Assembly: GCA_034429215.1 (NCBI GenBank)
Contig: DAOUGI010000041.1
Location: 20,011-84,010 of the forward strand
Length of the DNA: 64,000 nt
Source: JAFGOG01 sp034429215
GTDB lineage: Bacteria > Chloroflexota > Anaerolineae > JAAYZQ01
Direction of reading: 5' to 3'
Shown piece by piece: positions 1 through 8,136 of the stretch; positions within the stretch are counted from its first letter, which is position 1; the number at the start of each line of letters is the position of its first letter. The position numbers and the translations under genes are program-made. Below the pieces are notes generated by a model that was not told the DNA's origin, searched no databases, and was given only the letters and a program-made list of their open reading frames with translations.

Positions 1-501
1 GACGCTGCTTTCGCTGAACTTGCGGTTGCTGGTCAGGTCATGTACGGTGACGGACGGACCGTCGAGCAGCCGGGCCTGCACCTCGGGCGAGTAGCCAGTG
101 ACCAGGTTGGCCCGCACGAAATCGTCCAGGTCACCCCAGGCTTCTCGACCGGGCGTCTTGTCGGAATAGTAGAGGTCGGTGGTGAGCGTCTGCAAATAGT
201 CGGGCGGGAAGACAAAGAAGGCCTGGATCTGCTTGCTCAGGAGCGCGGCCTGGGCGGCTGCTTCGTCGGGAAAGGCTCGTACCTCAACCGACGCGCCAGG
301 GTCCTGGCGCGCAATGTCCAGAAAGCCGGCCCGATCGACATAGCCCACCGGCAGGCTGCTCTGGGTCATCGTCTCTATGAGGATGACGAACCCGATCAGG
401 AGCGCCATGCCGATGGGAATGGCCACGGTGGTGAGGATGAAACCCCGCTTGGCCACTACCTCGAGGTATTCGCGCTTGGCGATGAGCCAAAAATTACGCA
501 T
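1..501 (-). CDS. ABC-2 type exporter permease, N-terminal part (NatB-like)
   Basis: Membrane subunit of a drug/sodium-type ABC exporter; the first 167 codons are present and the gene runs off the left edge. The product starts MRNFWLIAKREY, then has a hydrophobic helix at about residues 20-42, followed by an extracytoplasmic stretch of the kind seen in NatB/ABC2_membrane_3 proteins. Its ATG overlaps the end of the upstream ATPase gene by 8 nt, so the two are translationally coupled. It resembles the permease encoded at 4301-5536, which shares the same opening layout and the same periplasmic 'vGYVD..G' segment. Substrate unknown. Confidence 0.85.
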   Translation of the reverse strand, partial: MRNFWLIAKREYLEVVAKRGFILTTVAIPIGMALLIGFVILIETMTQSSLPVGYVDRAGFLDIARQDPGASVEVRAFPDEAAAQAALLSKQIQAFFVFPPDYLQTLTTDLYYSDKTPGREAWGDLDDFVRANLVTGYSPEVQARLLDGPSVTVHDLTSNRKFSESSV

Positions 502-1417
502 CGCCCCCTCCCTCGGCAGGCGCGCCGCCCTGCACTACGCTGACAAAGATGTCGTCCAGCGACGGCTCGGCCAGCTCAAAGCGATCGATCTTGACGCCGG
601 GGCGGTCGGCCAGGGCACGGAACACGGCCTGGGGGTCGGTGCCGGCCTCGAGCGCTAGGCGCCAGTCCCCATTCTCGTGCCGCGCCTCGAGCACACCCGG
701 AATGCTGGCGAAATCGCCCTGCCCGGAGACGAGTACGGCATTGCCGGCAAAGCTGCGTTTGATCTCTTCCAGGCCGCCGTACAGGACTGTGCGACCGCGG
801 TCGATGAGGACGATGCGGGCGCACAGGGCTTCGGCCTGGTACATCTGGTGGGTGGACATCAGGATGGCGCTGCCCGCCTGGCGTTGTTCTTCCAGGATCT
901 GCTTGACCAGGCGGGTGCTGACCGGGTCGAGGCCGGAGAAGGGCTCGTCGATGACGATCAGATCGGGCTCGTGCAGGAGGGTGGCGATGATCTGGGCCTT
1001 TTGCTGCATGCCCTTGCTCAGCTCCTGCACCTTCTTTTTACGGTGCTCGGCCAGCTCAAACCGCTCCAGCCAGCCGCCCAGACGGCTGCGCGCCACCCGT
1101 TCGTCCATCCCCTTGAGGGTGGCCAGATAGATCAGGGTGGTGTCCAGCTTGGCATCTTTGTACAGCCCGCGCTCTTCGGGCATGTAGCCGATGCGCCGCT
1201 TCTTGTCCAGGTCGAGCCGGCCGCCGAAAACGGAGACCGTGCCGGCATCGGGCTTGAAGATGTCGAGCATCATGCGGATTGTGGTGGTCTTGCCGGCGCC
1301 GTTTGGGCCGAGCAGGCCAAAGATCTCACCAGGGCTGACGGCAAAGGAAACGTCGGCCACGGCCTGGGTGTCGCCAAAGCGCTTGGCGAGGTTGGAAACT
1401 GCTACGATTGGCTCCAT
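494..1417 (-). CDS. ABC transporter ATP-binding protein (NatA-like)
   Basis: 307-aa nucleotide-binding subunit that powers the permease encoded next to it. Walker A is GPNGAGKTT (about residues 37-45), the signature is 'ELSKGMQQK', Walker B is 'LIVIDEPFSGLDP', and the switch His lies in 'STHQM'. The C-terminal 80 residues form the accessory region typical of Nat/DUF4162 exporters. A GGAGGGAG ribosome-binding site precedes the ATG. It is clearly paralogous to the ATPase at 3417-4304, which has the same 'EERGLYK' and 'ELSKGM' segments, so this locus carries a divergent pair of exporters. Substrate cannot be read from the sequence. Confidence 0.92.
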   Translation of the reverse strand: MEPIVAVSNLAKRFGDTQAVADVSFAVSPGEIFGLLGPNGAGKTTTIRMMLDIFKPDAGTVSVFGGRLDLDKKRRIGYMPEERGLYKDAKLDTTLIYLATLKGMDERVARSRLGGWLERFELAEHRKKKVQELSKGMQQKAQIIATLLHEPDLIVIDEPFSGLDPVSTRLVKQILEEQRQAGSAILMSTHQMYQAEALCARIVLIDRGRTVLYGGLEEIKRSFAGNAVLVSGQGDFASIPGVLEARHENGDWRLALEAGTDPQAVFRALADRPGVKIDRFELAEPSLDDIFVSVVQGGAPAEGGGDA

Positions 1418-1559
1418 TTCTCACTCCCTCCGAAAATGATCAGACCACAAAGAACTTGTAATCAGACAACTTGCCCTCGTGGTGGCCTAAAGGGCATAAC
1501 GACCCTGCCAATCAGCTCACACGGGGCGATTGAAATCGCCACTACGAACGGCCAAGTGC

Positions 1560-1588
1560 ATTTTATCATGGATTATGAGCCGATTCAA
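1560..1588 (-). promoter_or_regulatory. Promoter of the leftward ABC exporter operon
   Basis: Read on the minus strand: -35 TTGAAT, 17-bp spacer, -10 TAAAAT. It predicts a start near 1553 and a leader of about 135 nt before the ATPase ATG at 1417. Confidence 0.5.
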
Positions 1589-1787
1589 GACAGAAGCCTC
1601 CCGGCAAGCTGACATCGACCGCCTTGGAGCGGCTCGGTTGCATAGTATAGCATGAAGTGCGGGAGTTGTCATCCCCAAAGTAGGGGATTTCAGTGAGCGA
1701 TCATGTTTAGCTCGTGGGATCTGTGCTTGCGGCGATGGGCGTGTCAGTGGTGGGGGATGGGTGTCAGGTTCTTGTCAGATTCCCGAC

Positions 1788-1815
1788 TTGACAACTCTCC
1801 GAAGAGCGATATAAT
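1788..1815 (+). promoter_or_regulatory. Promoter of the GntR-SPFH-ABC operon
   Basis: -35 TTGACA (1788-1793), 16-bp spacer, -10 TATAAT (1810-1815); both hexamers match the sigma-70 consensus. The -10 box is part of the operator palindrome at 1810-1842. Confidence 0.8.
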
Positions 1816-1842
1816 TGAACTATCGTCACTAGTACAATTATA
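1810..1842. promoter_or_regulatory. Palindromic operator, probably for the adjacent GntR repressor
   Basis: A 33-bp inverted repeat centred on 1826: TATAATTG (1810-1817) mirrors CAATTATA (1835-1842), and ACTA (1819-1822) mirrors TAGT (1830-1833) about the same centre. Twelve of the 13 outer base pairs match. The left arm contains the -10 hexamer and the right arm abuts the start codon, so a bound dimer would block transcription. YtrA-type GntR proteins commonly repress their own ABC operons; that this repressor binds here is inference from position. Confidence 0.65.
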
Positions 1843-1845
1843 GGG

Positions 1846-2244
1846 ATGAGTATGGATGAGCTAACGATCAACCTGGAAAGCGGCGTACCGATCTATATGC
1901 AGGTGGTGGACCGGATCAAACAGATGGTGGTCAGCGGGCAGCTGCAGCCGGGACAGCAGATACCGACAATACGCCAGTTGGCGACCGACCTGCGGGTGAA
2001 CTATAACACGGTCGGGCGAGCGTATCTGATCCTCGACCAGGAGGGCGTCATCTCGACGCAACAAGGCCGGGGGACCTACATCGCATCGCACCTGGACGAG
2101 GGGCAGGTGCAGAAGCTGCGGATGGGCAAGCTGCGCAGCATGTTCGGGCAGGTGATCCGCGAGGCGCACGTACTGGGATACAGCCGAAAGGAGATCGAGC
2201 GGATCGTGGAAGAGGAACTGGCGGAGAGTTTGGTTGGGGAGTAG
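1846..2244 (+). CDS. GntR family repressor, YtrA subfamily
   Basis: A 132-aa DNA-binding regulator. Residues about 12-80 form the winged helix-turn-helix ('PGQQIPTIRQLATDLRVNYN', then 'GRGT'), followed by only a short helical dimerisation tail. This short C-terminus defines the YtrA subfamily, which lacks a large ligand domain. A second ATG at 1852, six bases after AGGG, may be the true start. It heads an operon with SPFH, ABC and DUF4870 genes, and members of this subfamily usually repress such transporters. The palindrome overlapping its own promoter fits autorepression. Confidence 0.9.
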   Translation: MSMDELTINLESGVPIYMQVVDRIKQMVVSGQLQPGQQIPTIRQLATDLRVNYNTVGRAYLILDQEGVISTQQGRGTYIASHLDEGQVQKLRMGKLRSMFGQVIREAHVLGYSRKEIERIVEEELAESLVGE

Positions 2245-2257
2245 AGTGACACGAGAC

Positions 2258-2277
2258 GGGCGCACAGCCGTGCGCCC
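2258..2277. repeat. Short palindromic repeat, copy 1
   Basis: Perfect 8-bp stem GGGCGCAC / GTGCGCCC with loop agcc, followed by cctac. A related copy lies at 36817-36836. It looks like a small dispersed REP-like element, here between the GntR and SPFH genes. Confidence 0.55.
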
Positions 2278-2344
2278 CTACAAGGCAAGAGGCGGTTGGG
2301 GGCGCGAACCGCAACAATATCTATATAGAGGAGGCATATAGGAG

Positions 2345-3340
2345 ATGTCATTCATGGCAATCAAAAGACAACAGAAGGAGCGGCAGGCCAAGGTTCTGTC
2401 ACCCGATGAGGTCAAGAGCCAGGCCAAGATGGTCAACGGCGTGTCGCTGGCGGTGTTTTTCATCGCCGAGGCGCTCATCATCGCCATCGGGATCTTGATG
2501 AGCGAGGTGCTGCATGTCGGCGAAGTGTGGGTGGGGGCCTTCATCGCAGGCGGCACCCTGATCGCGACCTATATCCTGTTCGCGCTCAAGATCGCCGACC
2601 AGTGGGAAAAGGCGGTCGTGCTGCGCTTTGGCAAGTTCAGCGGGCTCAAGGGGCCAGGCCGGTTTTGGATCATCCCGATCGTGGACATGATTCCCAAGTG
2701 GATCGATCATCGGGTGATGGTTACGCCGTTCAACGCCGAAAAGACGCTGACCAAGGACACGGTGCCGGTTGACGTGGACGCGGTCCTATTCTGGATGGTG
2801 TGGGACGCGGAAAAGGCCGCGCTGGAGGTGGAGGACTATCGCTCGGCGATCGCCTGGGCGGCACAGACGGCACTGCGCGAGATCATCGGCCAGATGGAAC
2901 TGGCCGACATCCTGGTGGGCCGAGCCAAGATGGACGCCGACCTACAGAAGATCATCGACACTCGGACGACGCCGTGGGGAGTTACCGTCCAGAGTGTGGA
3001 AATCAGAGATGTAATAATTCCTGAAGCGCTGGAAGACACCATGAGCCGCCGGGCCCAGGCCGAGCGGGAGCGCCAGGCCCGCGTGATCCTTGGTGAGAGC
3101 GAGGAGCAGATCGCCCAGAGCTTCCGCCGGGCCAGCGAGGCCTACGCCGACAACCCGACGGCGCTGCACCTGCGGGCCATGAACATGCTGTTCGAAGGGC
3201 TGAAGGAAAAGGGCGCGATGATCATCGTCCCGTCCAGCGCGGTGGACACGATGAACCTGGGCGGCATGATGGGCATGACATCACTGGCGCAGCAGGCAAA
3301 CGTCCAACTACCCACTTCCGAGGAACAGAAGGCCAGTTAA
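2345..3340 (+). CDS. SPFH/band 7 (stomatin-like) membrane protein
   Basis: 331-aa membrane-anchored scaffold protein. Two hydrophobic helices lie near residues 30-52 and 60-82, followed by the SPFH domain ('ADQWEKAVVLRFGKFSGLKG', 'PVDVDAVLFWMV', 'IRDVIIPEALED') and a helical tail rich in Ala/Glu/Arg. Family members oligomerise in membrane microdomains. A GAGGAGG site lies 10 nt before the ATG; an in-frame ATG at 2354 is an alternative start. Position between a GntR repressor and an ABC exporter suggests a shared envelope-stress role, but this is inference. Confidence 0.88.
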   Translation: MSFMAIKRQQKERQAKVLSPDEVKSQAKMVNGVSLAVFFIAEALIIAIGILMSEVLHVGEVWVGAFIAGGTLIATYILFALKIADQWEKAVVLRFGKFSGLKGPGRFWIIPIVDMIPKWIDHRVMVTPFNAEKTLTKDTVPVDVDAVLFWMVWDAEKAALEVEDYRSAIAWAAQTALREIIGQMELADILVGRAKMDADLQKIIDTRTTPWGVTVQSVEIRDVIIPEALEDTMSRRAQAERERQARVILGESEEQIAQSFRRASEAYADNPTALHLRAMNMLFEGLKEKGAMIIVPSSAVDTMNLGGMMGMTSLAQQANVQLPTSEEQKAS

Positions 3341-3350
3341 CGTAAAACAA

Positions 3351-3397
3351 GCCGGCCGCAGACTCGGACCAAACAGGTCTGAGTCTGCCGGGCCGGC
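3351..3397 (+). promoter_or_regulatory. Strong intercistronic hairpin
   Basis: GCAGACTCGGACC (3358-3370) pairs with GGTCTGAGTCTGC (3376-3388) around loop aaaca, one G-U pair, with an outer GCCGGC/GCCGGC extension. No T-tract follows, so it is unlikely to be an intrinsic terminator. It may set mRNA stability or the ratio of SPFH to transporter products. Confidence 0.6.
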
Positions 3398-3416
3398 GGC
3401 TCACAAGGAGACTGCT

Positions 3417-4304
3417 ATGATTGAGGTTGAAAACCTGGTCAAACACTATGCCAATGTCAAGGCGGTGGACGGGGTCAGCTTTGCGGTTGGGGAAGGGGAG
3501 ATCTTTGGCCTCCTCGGCCCAAACGGCGCAGGCAAGACGACCACGATCCGGACGATCATGGACATCATCAAGCCGGACAGCGGCACCGTCCGGCTGATGG
3601 GCCAGCCGATGACCGAGGCCAGCAAGGCGCGCATCGGCTACCTGCCGGAGGAACGCGGGCTGTACAAGACCTTCCGGCTGCTGGAGTGCCTGACCTACCT
3701 GGGCGCGCTGAAAGGTATGCCGCGCAAGGAGGCCAGCCAGCGGGCCGCCGCCCTGCTGGAGCAGACAGGGCTGGGCGAATATACCCGGCGCAAGGTGCAG
3801 GAGCTGAGCAAGGGCATGACCCAAAAGGCCCAGTTCCTAGCCACGCTGGTCCACGATCCGGCGCTGCTGATCCTGGACGAGCCTTTCCAAGGACTGGATC
3901 CGATCAACACCGAGATGCTGAAACAGATCCTGCTGGAGGAACAGAAGCGGGGCAAGACGATCATCCTCAGCACGCACGACATGAACCAGGTGGAGGAGAT
4001 GTGCAACCGGATCCTGTTGATCAACCACGGGCGGGTGGTGCTGTACGGGCAGCTGGCCGAGATCAAGGCCGAGTATGCCGAGCACGCCGTCGTCCTGGAG
4101 TGCGACGGGCTGCCGGAGGCGCTGGAGGGCGCGCAGCAGGTGAAGCAGCACAACCATACCTACGAGATCACCCTGTTGCCACAGGAGGCACCCCAGTCGA
4201 TCCTGCGCCAGGTGGTGGACGCCGGGATCACCGTCCGGCGTTTCGAGGTGGCGACTGCGCCGCTGGAGCAGATCTTTATCAAGGTGGTGGAGGCATCCCA
4301 ATGA
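3417..4304 (+). CDS. ABC transporter ATP-binding protein
   Basis: 295-aa ATPase for the permease encoded immediately downstream. Walker A GPNGAGKTT (about 35-43), signature 'ELSKGMTQK', Walker B 'LLILDEPFQGLDP', switch 'STHDM'. The C-terminal 80 residues match the Nat-type accessory region. AAGGAG sits 6 nt before the ATG. Its stop codon overlaps the next ATG (ATGA), indicating coupled translation. Paralogue of the ATPase at 494-1417. Confidence 0.93.
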   Translation: MIEVENLVKHYANVKAVDGVSFAVGEGEIFGLLGPNGAGKTTTIRTIMDIIKPDSGTVRLMGQPMTEASKARIGYLPEERGLYKTFRLLECLTYLGALKGMPRKEASQRAAALLEQTGLGEYTRRKVQELSKGMTQKAQFLATLVHDPALLILDEPFQGLDPINTEMLKQILLEEQKRGKTIILSTHDMNQVEEMCNRILLINHGRVVLYGQLAEIKAEYAEHAVVLECDGLPEALEGAQQVKQHNHTYEITLLPQEAPQSILRQVVDAGITVRRFEVATAPLEQIFIKVVEASQ

Positions 4305-5536
4305 GAAGCATATTACTGGTCGCCTGGCAAGAGCTGATCGTCAACCTGCGCCGGCCAAGCTTTATCATCACGACGCTACTGATCCCGGCCCTGGGGCTGA
4401 TCGCGCTGCTGGTCGGCTCGCTATTCGGCGGGGAGTTCGGCACCTTCATGGAGAAGCAGCTCGTGAGCCAGAAGGCGGTGGGCTATGTCGACCAGAGCGG
4501 GCTGATCCAGCCGGACCTGCCCGGCTACGAGGGCCAGTTCGCCGCCTATGCCGACGAAACGCAGGCGCGGGCAGCGCTGCTGGCCAAGGAGATCGACTCG
4601 TACTTTGTCCTGCCGGCCGATTACGTGCAGTCGGGCACGGTGCTGGTGTACGGCACGGGGGGCGGCTTTTCGTCGTTCGTGTCCGCAGATACAGAGATCC
4701 TGCCCCGATTCCTGGTCGACCAGCTCCTGGCCGGCAGGGTAGACCCGGCCATCCAGAACCGGGCGCGGACACCGGCCACCATTGTGCCGGTGACGCTCGA
4801 CGAAAAGGGAGAGGTGAACGCCAAAAGCGGTTTTAACTGGCTGGGCGATTTCGTGGTGCCCTATCTCTTTTCGATCCTGTTCATCATGACTATTTTCACC
4901 ACGTCGGGCTTTTTGCTGCAGAGTGTGAGCACTGAAAAGGAGGGGCGAATTATCGAGATCCTGCTGTCATCGATCAGCCCAAGCCAACTGCTGACCGGCA
5001 AGATCCTGGGGCTGGGGGCGCTGGGGCTGGGGCAGATGGTGTTCTGGCTCGGCTCGGCTGCGGCCCTCCTGTCGGCCACGGTGGCGATCTTTGCCATGGT
5101 CGGGGCGATCAAGCTGTCGCTGGGTACGGTGCTCCTGGCGGTCGTCTACTTTATCCTGGGGTACCTGCTGTTCGCCACGCTGATGGCGGTGGCCGGGTCG
5201 ATGGGCACGACCATGCGGGAAAGCCAGCAGATCTCGGGCATCTTTTCGATCGGGGCGGCGCTGCCCTACATGGCGATCAGCCTGGTGTTCTCCAACCCCG
5301 ACTCGCCGATCCTGGTGGCGCTGAGCTATTTCCCGCTGACGTCGCCGGTGATGATGCTGGTCCGGCTGGGGTTCGGGCCGGTTCCGGCCGAACAGGTGGC
5401 CATCAGCCTGGCGCTACTAGTGCTCGGGCTGGGTTTCAGCCTGTGGGCCGGGGCCAAGGTATTCCGCGCAGGGCTGCTGATGTACGGCAAGCGGCTGGGG
5501 CTGAAGGACATGGTACAGGCTTTAAGACAAGCATAA
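4301..5536 (+). CDS. ABC-2 type exporter permease (NatB/ABC2_membrane_3)
   Basis: 411-aa integral membrane subunit. One N-terminal helix (about residues 22-44) is followed by a 160-residue extracytoplasmic domain and then five or six helices after residue 185 ('FNWLGDFVVPYLFSILFIMT' begins the block). 'TEKEGRIIEILLSS' is the cytoplasmic coupling loop conserved in this family. It belongs to the GntR-controlled operon. Substrate unknown; relatives export Na+, antibiotics or peptides. Confidence 0.9.
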   Translation: MRSILLVAWQELIVNLRRPSFIITTLLIPALGLIALLVGSLFGGEFGTFMEKQLVSQKAVGYVDQSGLIQPDLPGYEGQFAAYADETQARAALLAKEIDSYFVLPADYVQSGTVLVYGTGGGFSSFVSADTEILPRFLVDQLLAGRVDPAIQNRARTPATIVPVTLDEKGEVNAKSGFNWLGDFVVPYLFSILFIMTIFTTSGFLLQSVSTEKEGRIIEILLSSISPSQLLTGKILGLGALGLGQMVFWLGSAAALLSATVAIFAMVGAIKLSLGTVLLAVVYFILGYLLFATLMAVAGSMGTTMRESQQISGIFSIGAALPYMAISLVFSNPDSPILVALSYFPLTSPVMMLVRLGFGPVPAEQVAISLALLVLGLGFSLWAGAKVFRAGLLMYGKRLGLKDMVQALRQA

Positions 5537-5553
5537 TGCAATAGGAGGGAGAA

Positions 5554-6006
5554 ATGGACGAGCAGAGTGGGATCAAGCAGGATGAGCGGTTGCTGGCCGC
5601 GCTGGCGCACGGCAGCATCCTGTTCGCGCCGCTGACCAACGGCGTCGGCGGCATTGTAGCCGCGCTGGTGATCTGGATGATCAAGCGGGACAAGTCGCCA
5701 TACGTGGCTTTTCAGGCGCTCCAGGCGCTGGTCTACCAGGTCGCGACCTTTATCGTCACCGGGCTGGCGATGTGCTGCTGGACAGCGGTGTGGATGTTGA
5801 TGTGGATGCCGGCCATGGCAGCCAACCCGGAAGCGTACCAAGACATGCCTCCAACAGGGATGTGGATCGGCCTCGCCCTGGGGATCGTCCCGCTGGCTGT
5901 GGGGGCGGCGACGGTCATCTATGGGCTGGTAGGCGCGGCGCGGACGCTGGGCGGGCACGATTTCAAGTATGCCGTGATCGGCAAGTGGGTGAAGAGTCAG
6001 GGGTAG
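5554..6006 (+). CDS. DUF4870-like membrane protein
   Basis: 150 aa with about three hydrophobic segments. The opening 'QDERLLAALAHGSILFAPLT' and the 'IKRDKSPYVAFQALQAL' segment are typical of DUF4870/Tic20-like proteins. GGAGGG precedes the ATG, and it lies 17 nt after the permease gene, so it closes the operon. Function unknown. Confidence 0.75.
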   Translation: MDEQSGIKQDERLLAALAHGSILFAPLTNGVGGIVAALVIWMIKRDKSPYVAFQALQALVYQVATFIVTGLAMCCWTAVWMLMWMPAMAANPEAYQDMPPTGMWIGLALGIVPLAVGAATVIYGLVGAARTLGGHDFKYAVIGKWVKSQG

Positions 6007-6098
6007 CCGTCAGCCGCCAGCCGCCACGCCAAAGAGGGCAAGGCAAGAGGTTTGGCAGCTAGCCGATGGCCGGACGTGCACAAATACTAGTTGTCTGC

Positions 6099-6104
6099 TA
6101 TAAT
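6099..6104 (+). promoter_or_regulatory. Extended -10 promoter of surE
   Basis: TGC followed by TATAAT (extended -10, TGn motif at 6096-6098). Only a weak -35 (GTGCAC, 6076-6081) lies 17 bp upstream, as is usual for extended -10 promoters. Predicted start near 6111. Confidence 0.65.
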
Positions 6105-6138
6105 AGGGACCGTATCCTGGCAAGGAGACGGTCCCTAT
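6103..6138. promoter_or_regulatory. Perfect 11-bp inverted repeat around the surE start
   Basis: ATAGGGACCGT (6103-6113) mirrors ACGGTCCCTAT (6128-6138). The 14-nt gap contains the AAGGAG ribosome-binding site, and the right arm includes the first two bases of the ATG. The left arm overlaps the -10 box and predicted start, so the full hairpin could form only if transcription starts further upstream. A DNA operator is therefore the likelier reading. Confidence 0.6.
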
Positions 6139-6952
6139 GGTGTTATATGGCGAGGCTCAACCCCTGATCCTGGTCACCAGCGACGACGGGATCGATTCGC
6201 CCGGGCTGCGAGCAGCGGTCAGGGCTGCGCTCGACCTGGGCGAGGTGCTGGTTTCAGCCCCAGGCGAGCAGCAGACCAGCGCCGGGCGCAGCCAGCCCTC
6301 GTTTTTCGACGGCGCCATCCACGAGGTCGAGTACGCCGTCGACGGCCGGCAGGTGCCGGCCTATGCGATGTACGGCTCGCCCGCCCAGGCGGTGCTGTAT
6401 GCTTTGATGGAGATCGTCCCCCGCCGGCCCGCGTTGTGCATCTCGGGGATCAACTTTGGCGAGAATGTCGGCTCGGGCATCACCGTTTCGGGCACGGTGG
6501 GCGCAGCGCTGGAAGCGGCCGATAACGGCATTCCCTCCCTGGCGGTGAGCCTGGAGACCGACAAGGCGTACCACTATGCCTACTCGGACGACGTGGATTT
6601 CGGCGGAGCGGCATATTTCACCCGCTTGTTTGGCGAGCGGATGCTTTCCCGGCAGATGCCGCCCGACGTCGACGTACTGAAAGTGGAAGTGCCGAGCGAT
6701 GCCACAGCCGGCACGCCATGGCGGATGACCCGGGTGTCCAGACAACGCTACTACCTGGCGCTGCCCAGCAACCGCCGCAGTTTGGCCGAGAAATGCCGGC
6801 TCGACTATGAGGCGGCTTTCGACCGCGCGGCACTGGAGCCCGATTCGGACATCCACGCGCTGCGGATCGATCGGGTGGTATCGGTGTCACCGGTCAGCCT
6901 GGACATGACCTCGCGGGTGGCGCTGGAGCAGGTGGAGCAGATGTTGAAGTGA
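6137..6952 (+). CDS. surE: 5'/3'-nucleotidase SurE
   Basis: 271-aa metal-dependent phosphatase acting on nucleoside monophosphates and short polyphosphates. The N-terminal metal site reads VTSDDGIDSPG (Asp16-Asp17; families usually show N-D-D). The conserved 'SGINFGENVGSGITVSGTVG' loop and 'EAADNGIPSLAVS' are present. AAGGAG lies 9 nt before the ATG. The next gene follows after 13 nt and is probably co-transcribed. Confidence 0.9.
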   Translation: MVLYGEAQPLILVTSDDGIDSPGLRAAVRAALDLGEVLVSAPGEQQTSAGRSQPSFFDGAIHEVEYAVDGRQVPAYAMYGSPAQAVLYALMEIVPRRPALCISGINFGENVGSGITVSGTVGAALEAADNGIPSLAVSLETDKAYHYAYSDDVDFGGAAYFTRLFGERMLSRQMPPDVDVLKVEVPSDATAGTPWRMTRVSRQRYYLALPSNRRSLAEKCRLDYEAAFDRAALEPDSDIHALRIDRVVSVSPVSLDMTSRVALEQVEQMLK

Positions 6953-6965
6953 AGGGAGAAGGATA

Positions 6966-8009
6966 ATGGCCGGAGAGAGGGTGCTGATTATCGAGGACCG
7001 CCGGGAGAACATTGTCTACCTGGCCAACAATGTGCTCAAGGCGCACGGGTACCAGGTGCTGACCGCCATGGACGGCGAGCAGGGCCTGAAGCGGGCGCTG
7101 GCCGAAAAGCCGGACCTGATCATCATGGACCTGAACATGCCCAAGCGGGATGGGCTGGAGGTGATGGCCGCCCTGCACGAGCACCGGGCGGAGATCCCGG
7201 TGATCCTGACCACCTTCTATGGCTCGGAGCAGGTGGCCCAGCAGGCTTTTCGCCTGGGCGCGAGCGCCTACGTGGTCAAGCCGTACGGGGTCGACGAGAT
7301 GCTGGCAGCGGTACAGAAGGCGCTGGCCAAACGGACCCGGCCGGCTCAGCCTGCCCAGGCCGCCGAAGCGATGCCGCTCAGCCGCCAGGTGGAACGCTGG
7401 ATGCGGGATATGAATATCCTGCACAACGTGGGCAAGGCGCTTGTGGCGCAATTGGACCTGAACAGCGTGCTGGCCCGCGCGGTAGAGGCGGCCATTTACA
7501 TTATCCGCGCCGACCAGGCGTTCCTGTTCCTGTCCAAGCCGGGGCAGGAGGCCAGCCCGTCGCTGCGCGCCGTGCGCGGCCCGGCCGACCGGCAGGTGCG
7601 GCTGGTCGACCAGTTCGTGGACAGCGAGCTGGCCGCCTACACAGCCAGCTCGGACAAGCCGCTGCTGCGGAGTGACGCGCGGGGAGAGTCGGCGCTGGCC
7701 GTGATTGCCGGCAACGATCTGGGGCCGCTGATCGCCGCGCCGCTGCGGTGGCACCAGGAAACGATCGGCGTACTGCTGGCCGCCCACAACGCCGGCGAGG
7801 CGGCCTTTAACGACATAGACGCGGAGTGGCTGGCCAGCCTGGCGGATTACGTGGCGATCGCGGTGCGGAATGCGCGGGAGTTCCGGCAGCGGGCGCAGCA
7901 GCAGCCGGCGCCGGCGCAGCCGAGCGTGGAGTGGAAGCAGGAACTCAGGCAAGCGGCCGAGGAGCTGCAGGCCACGGTAGAGAAGATGAGGAGATTGGCC
8001 GCGCCGTAG
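6966..8009 (+). CDS. Response regulator with GAF domain (REC-GAF)
   Basis: 347 aa. Residues 4-122 are a receiver domain with acidic pair E10-D11, phospho-acceptor D55 ('LIIMDLNMP'), and the conserved Lys in 'YVVKPYG'. A linker leads to a GAF domain at about 145-310, then an Ala/Gln-rich coiled-coil tail. There is no DNA-binding or enzymatic output domain and no histidine kinase nearby, so it may act through protein contacts. It shares an operon with surE. Confidence 0.87.
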   Translation: MAGERVLIIEDRRENIVYLANNVLKAHGYQVLTAMDGEQGLKRALAEKPDLIIMDLNMPKRDGLEVMAALHEHRAEIPVILTTFYGSEQVAQQAFRLGASAYVVKPYGVDEMLAAVQKALAKRTRPAQPAQAAEAMPLSRQVERWMRDMNILHNVGKALVAQLDLNSVLARAVEAAIYIIRADQAFLFLSKPGQEASPSLRAVRGPADRQVRLVDQFVDSELAAYTASSDKPLLRSDARGESALAVIAGNDLGPLIAAPLRWHQETIGVLLAAHNAGEAAFNDIDAEWLASLADYVAIAVRNAREFRQRAQQQPAPAQPSVEWKQELRQAAEELQATVEKMRRLAAP

Positions 8010-8097
8010 GATGCGATGAACCAGGCAGAAACGACTGACATCGCTACTACAGCGGAGAGGCGCCGCGTCGCTCGATCAATTCGCAAGAATTCAGAAA

Positions 8098-8136
8098 GGC
8101 CTGACGGGTCTTCCGAGACCCGTCAGGCCTTTTGTT
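8098..8136. terminator. Bidirectional intrinsic terminator
   Basis: GGCCTGACGGGTCT pairs perfectly (14 bp) with AGACCCGTCAGGCC around tetraloop tccg, followed by TTTTGTT on the plus strand and a short T-run on the minus strand. It separates the REC-GAF gene from the convergent rtcB. Confidence 0.92.

Larger units (their letters stand above)
1418..1845. other. Divergent intergenic region between two exporter operons
   Basis: No gene is visible. It holds the leftward promoter at 1560-1588, a short hairpin repeat at 1525-1540 (GGCGAT, loop tgaa, ATCGCC), and the rightward GntR promoter/operator at 1788-1842. The 1590-1780 stretch shows nothing assignable. Confidence 0.7.
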
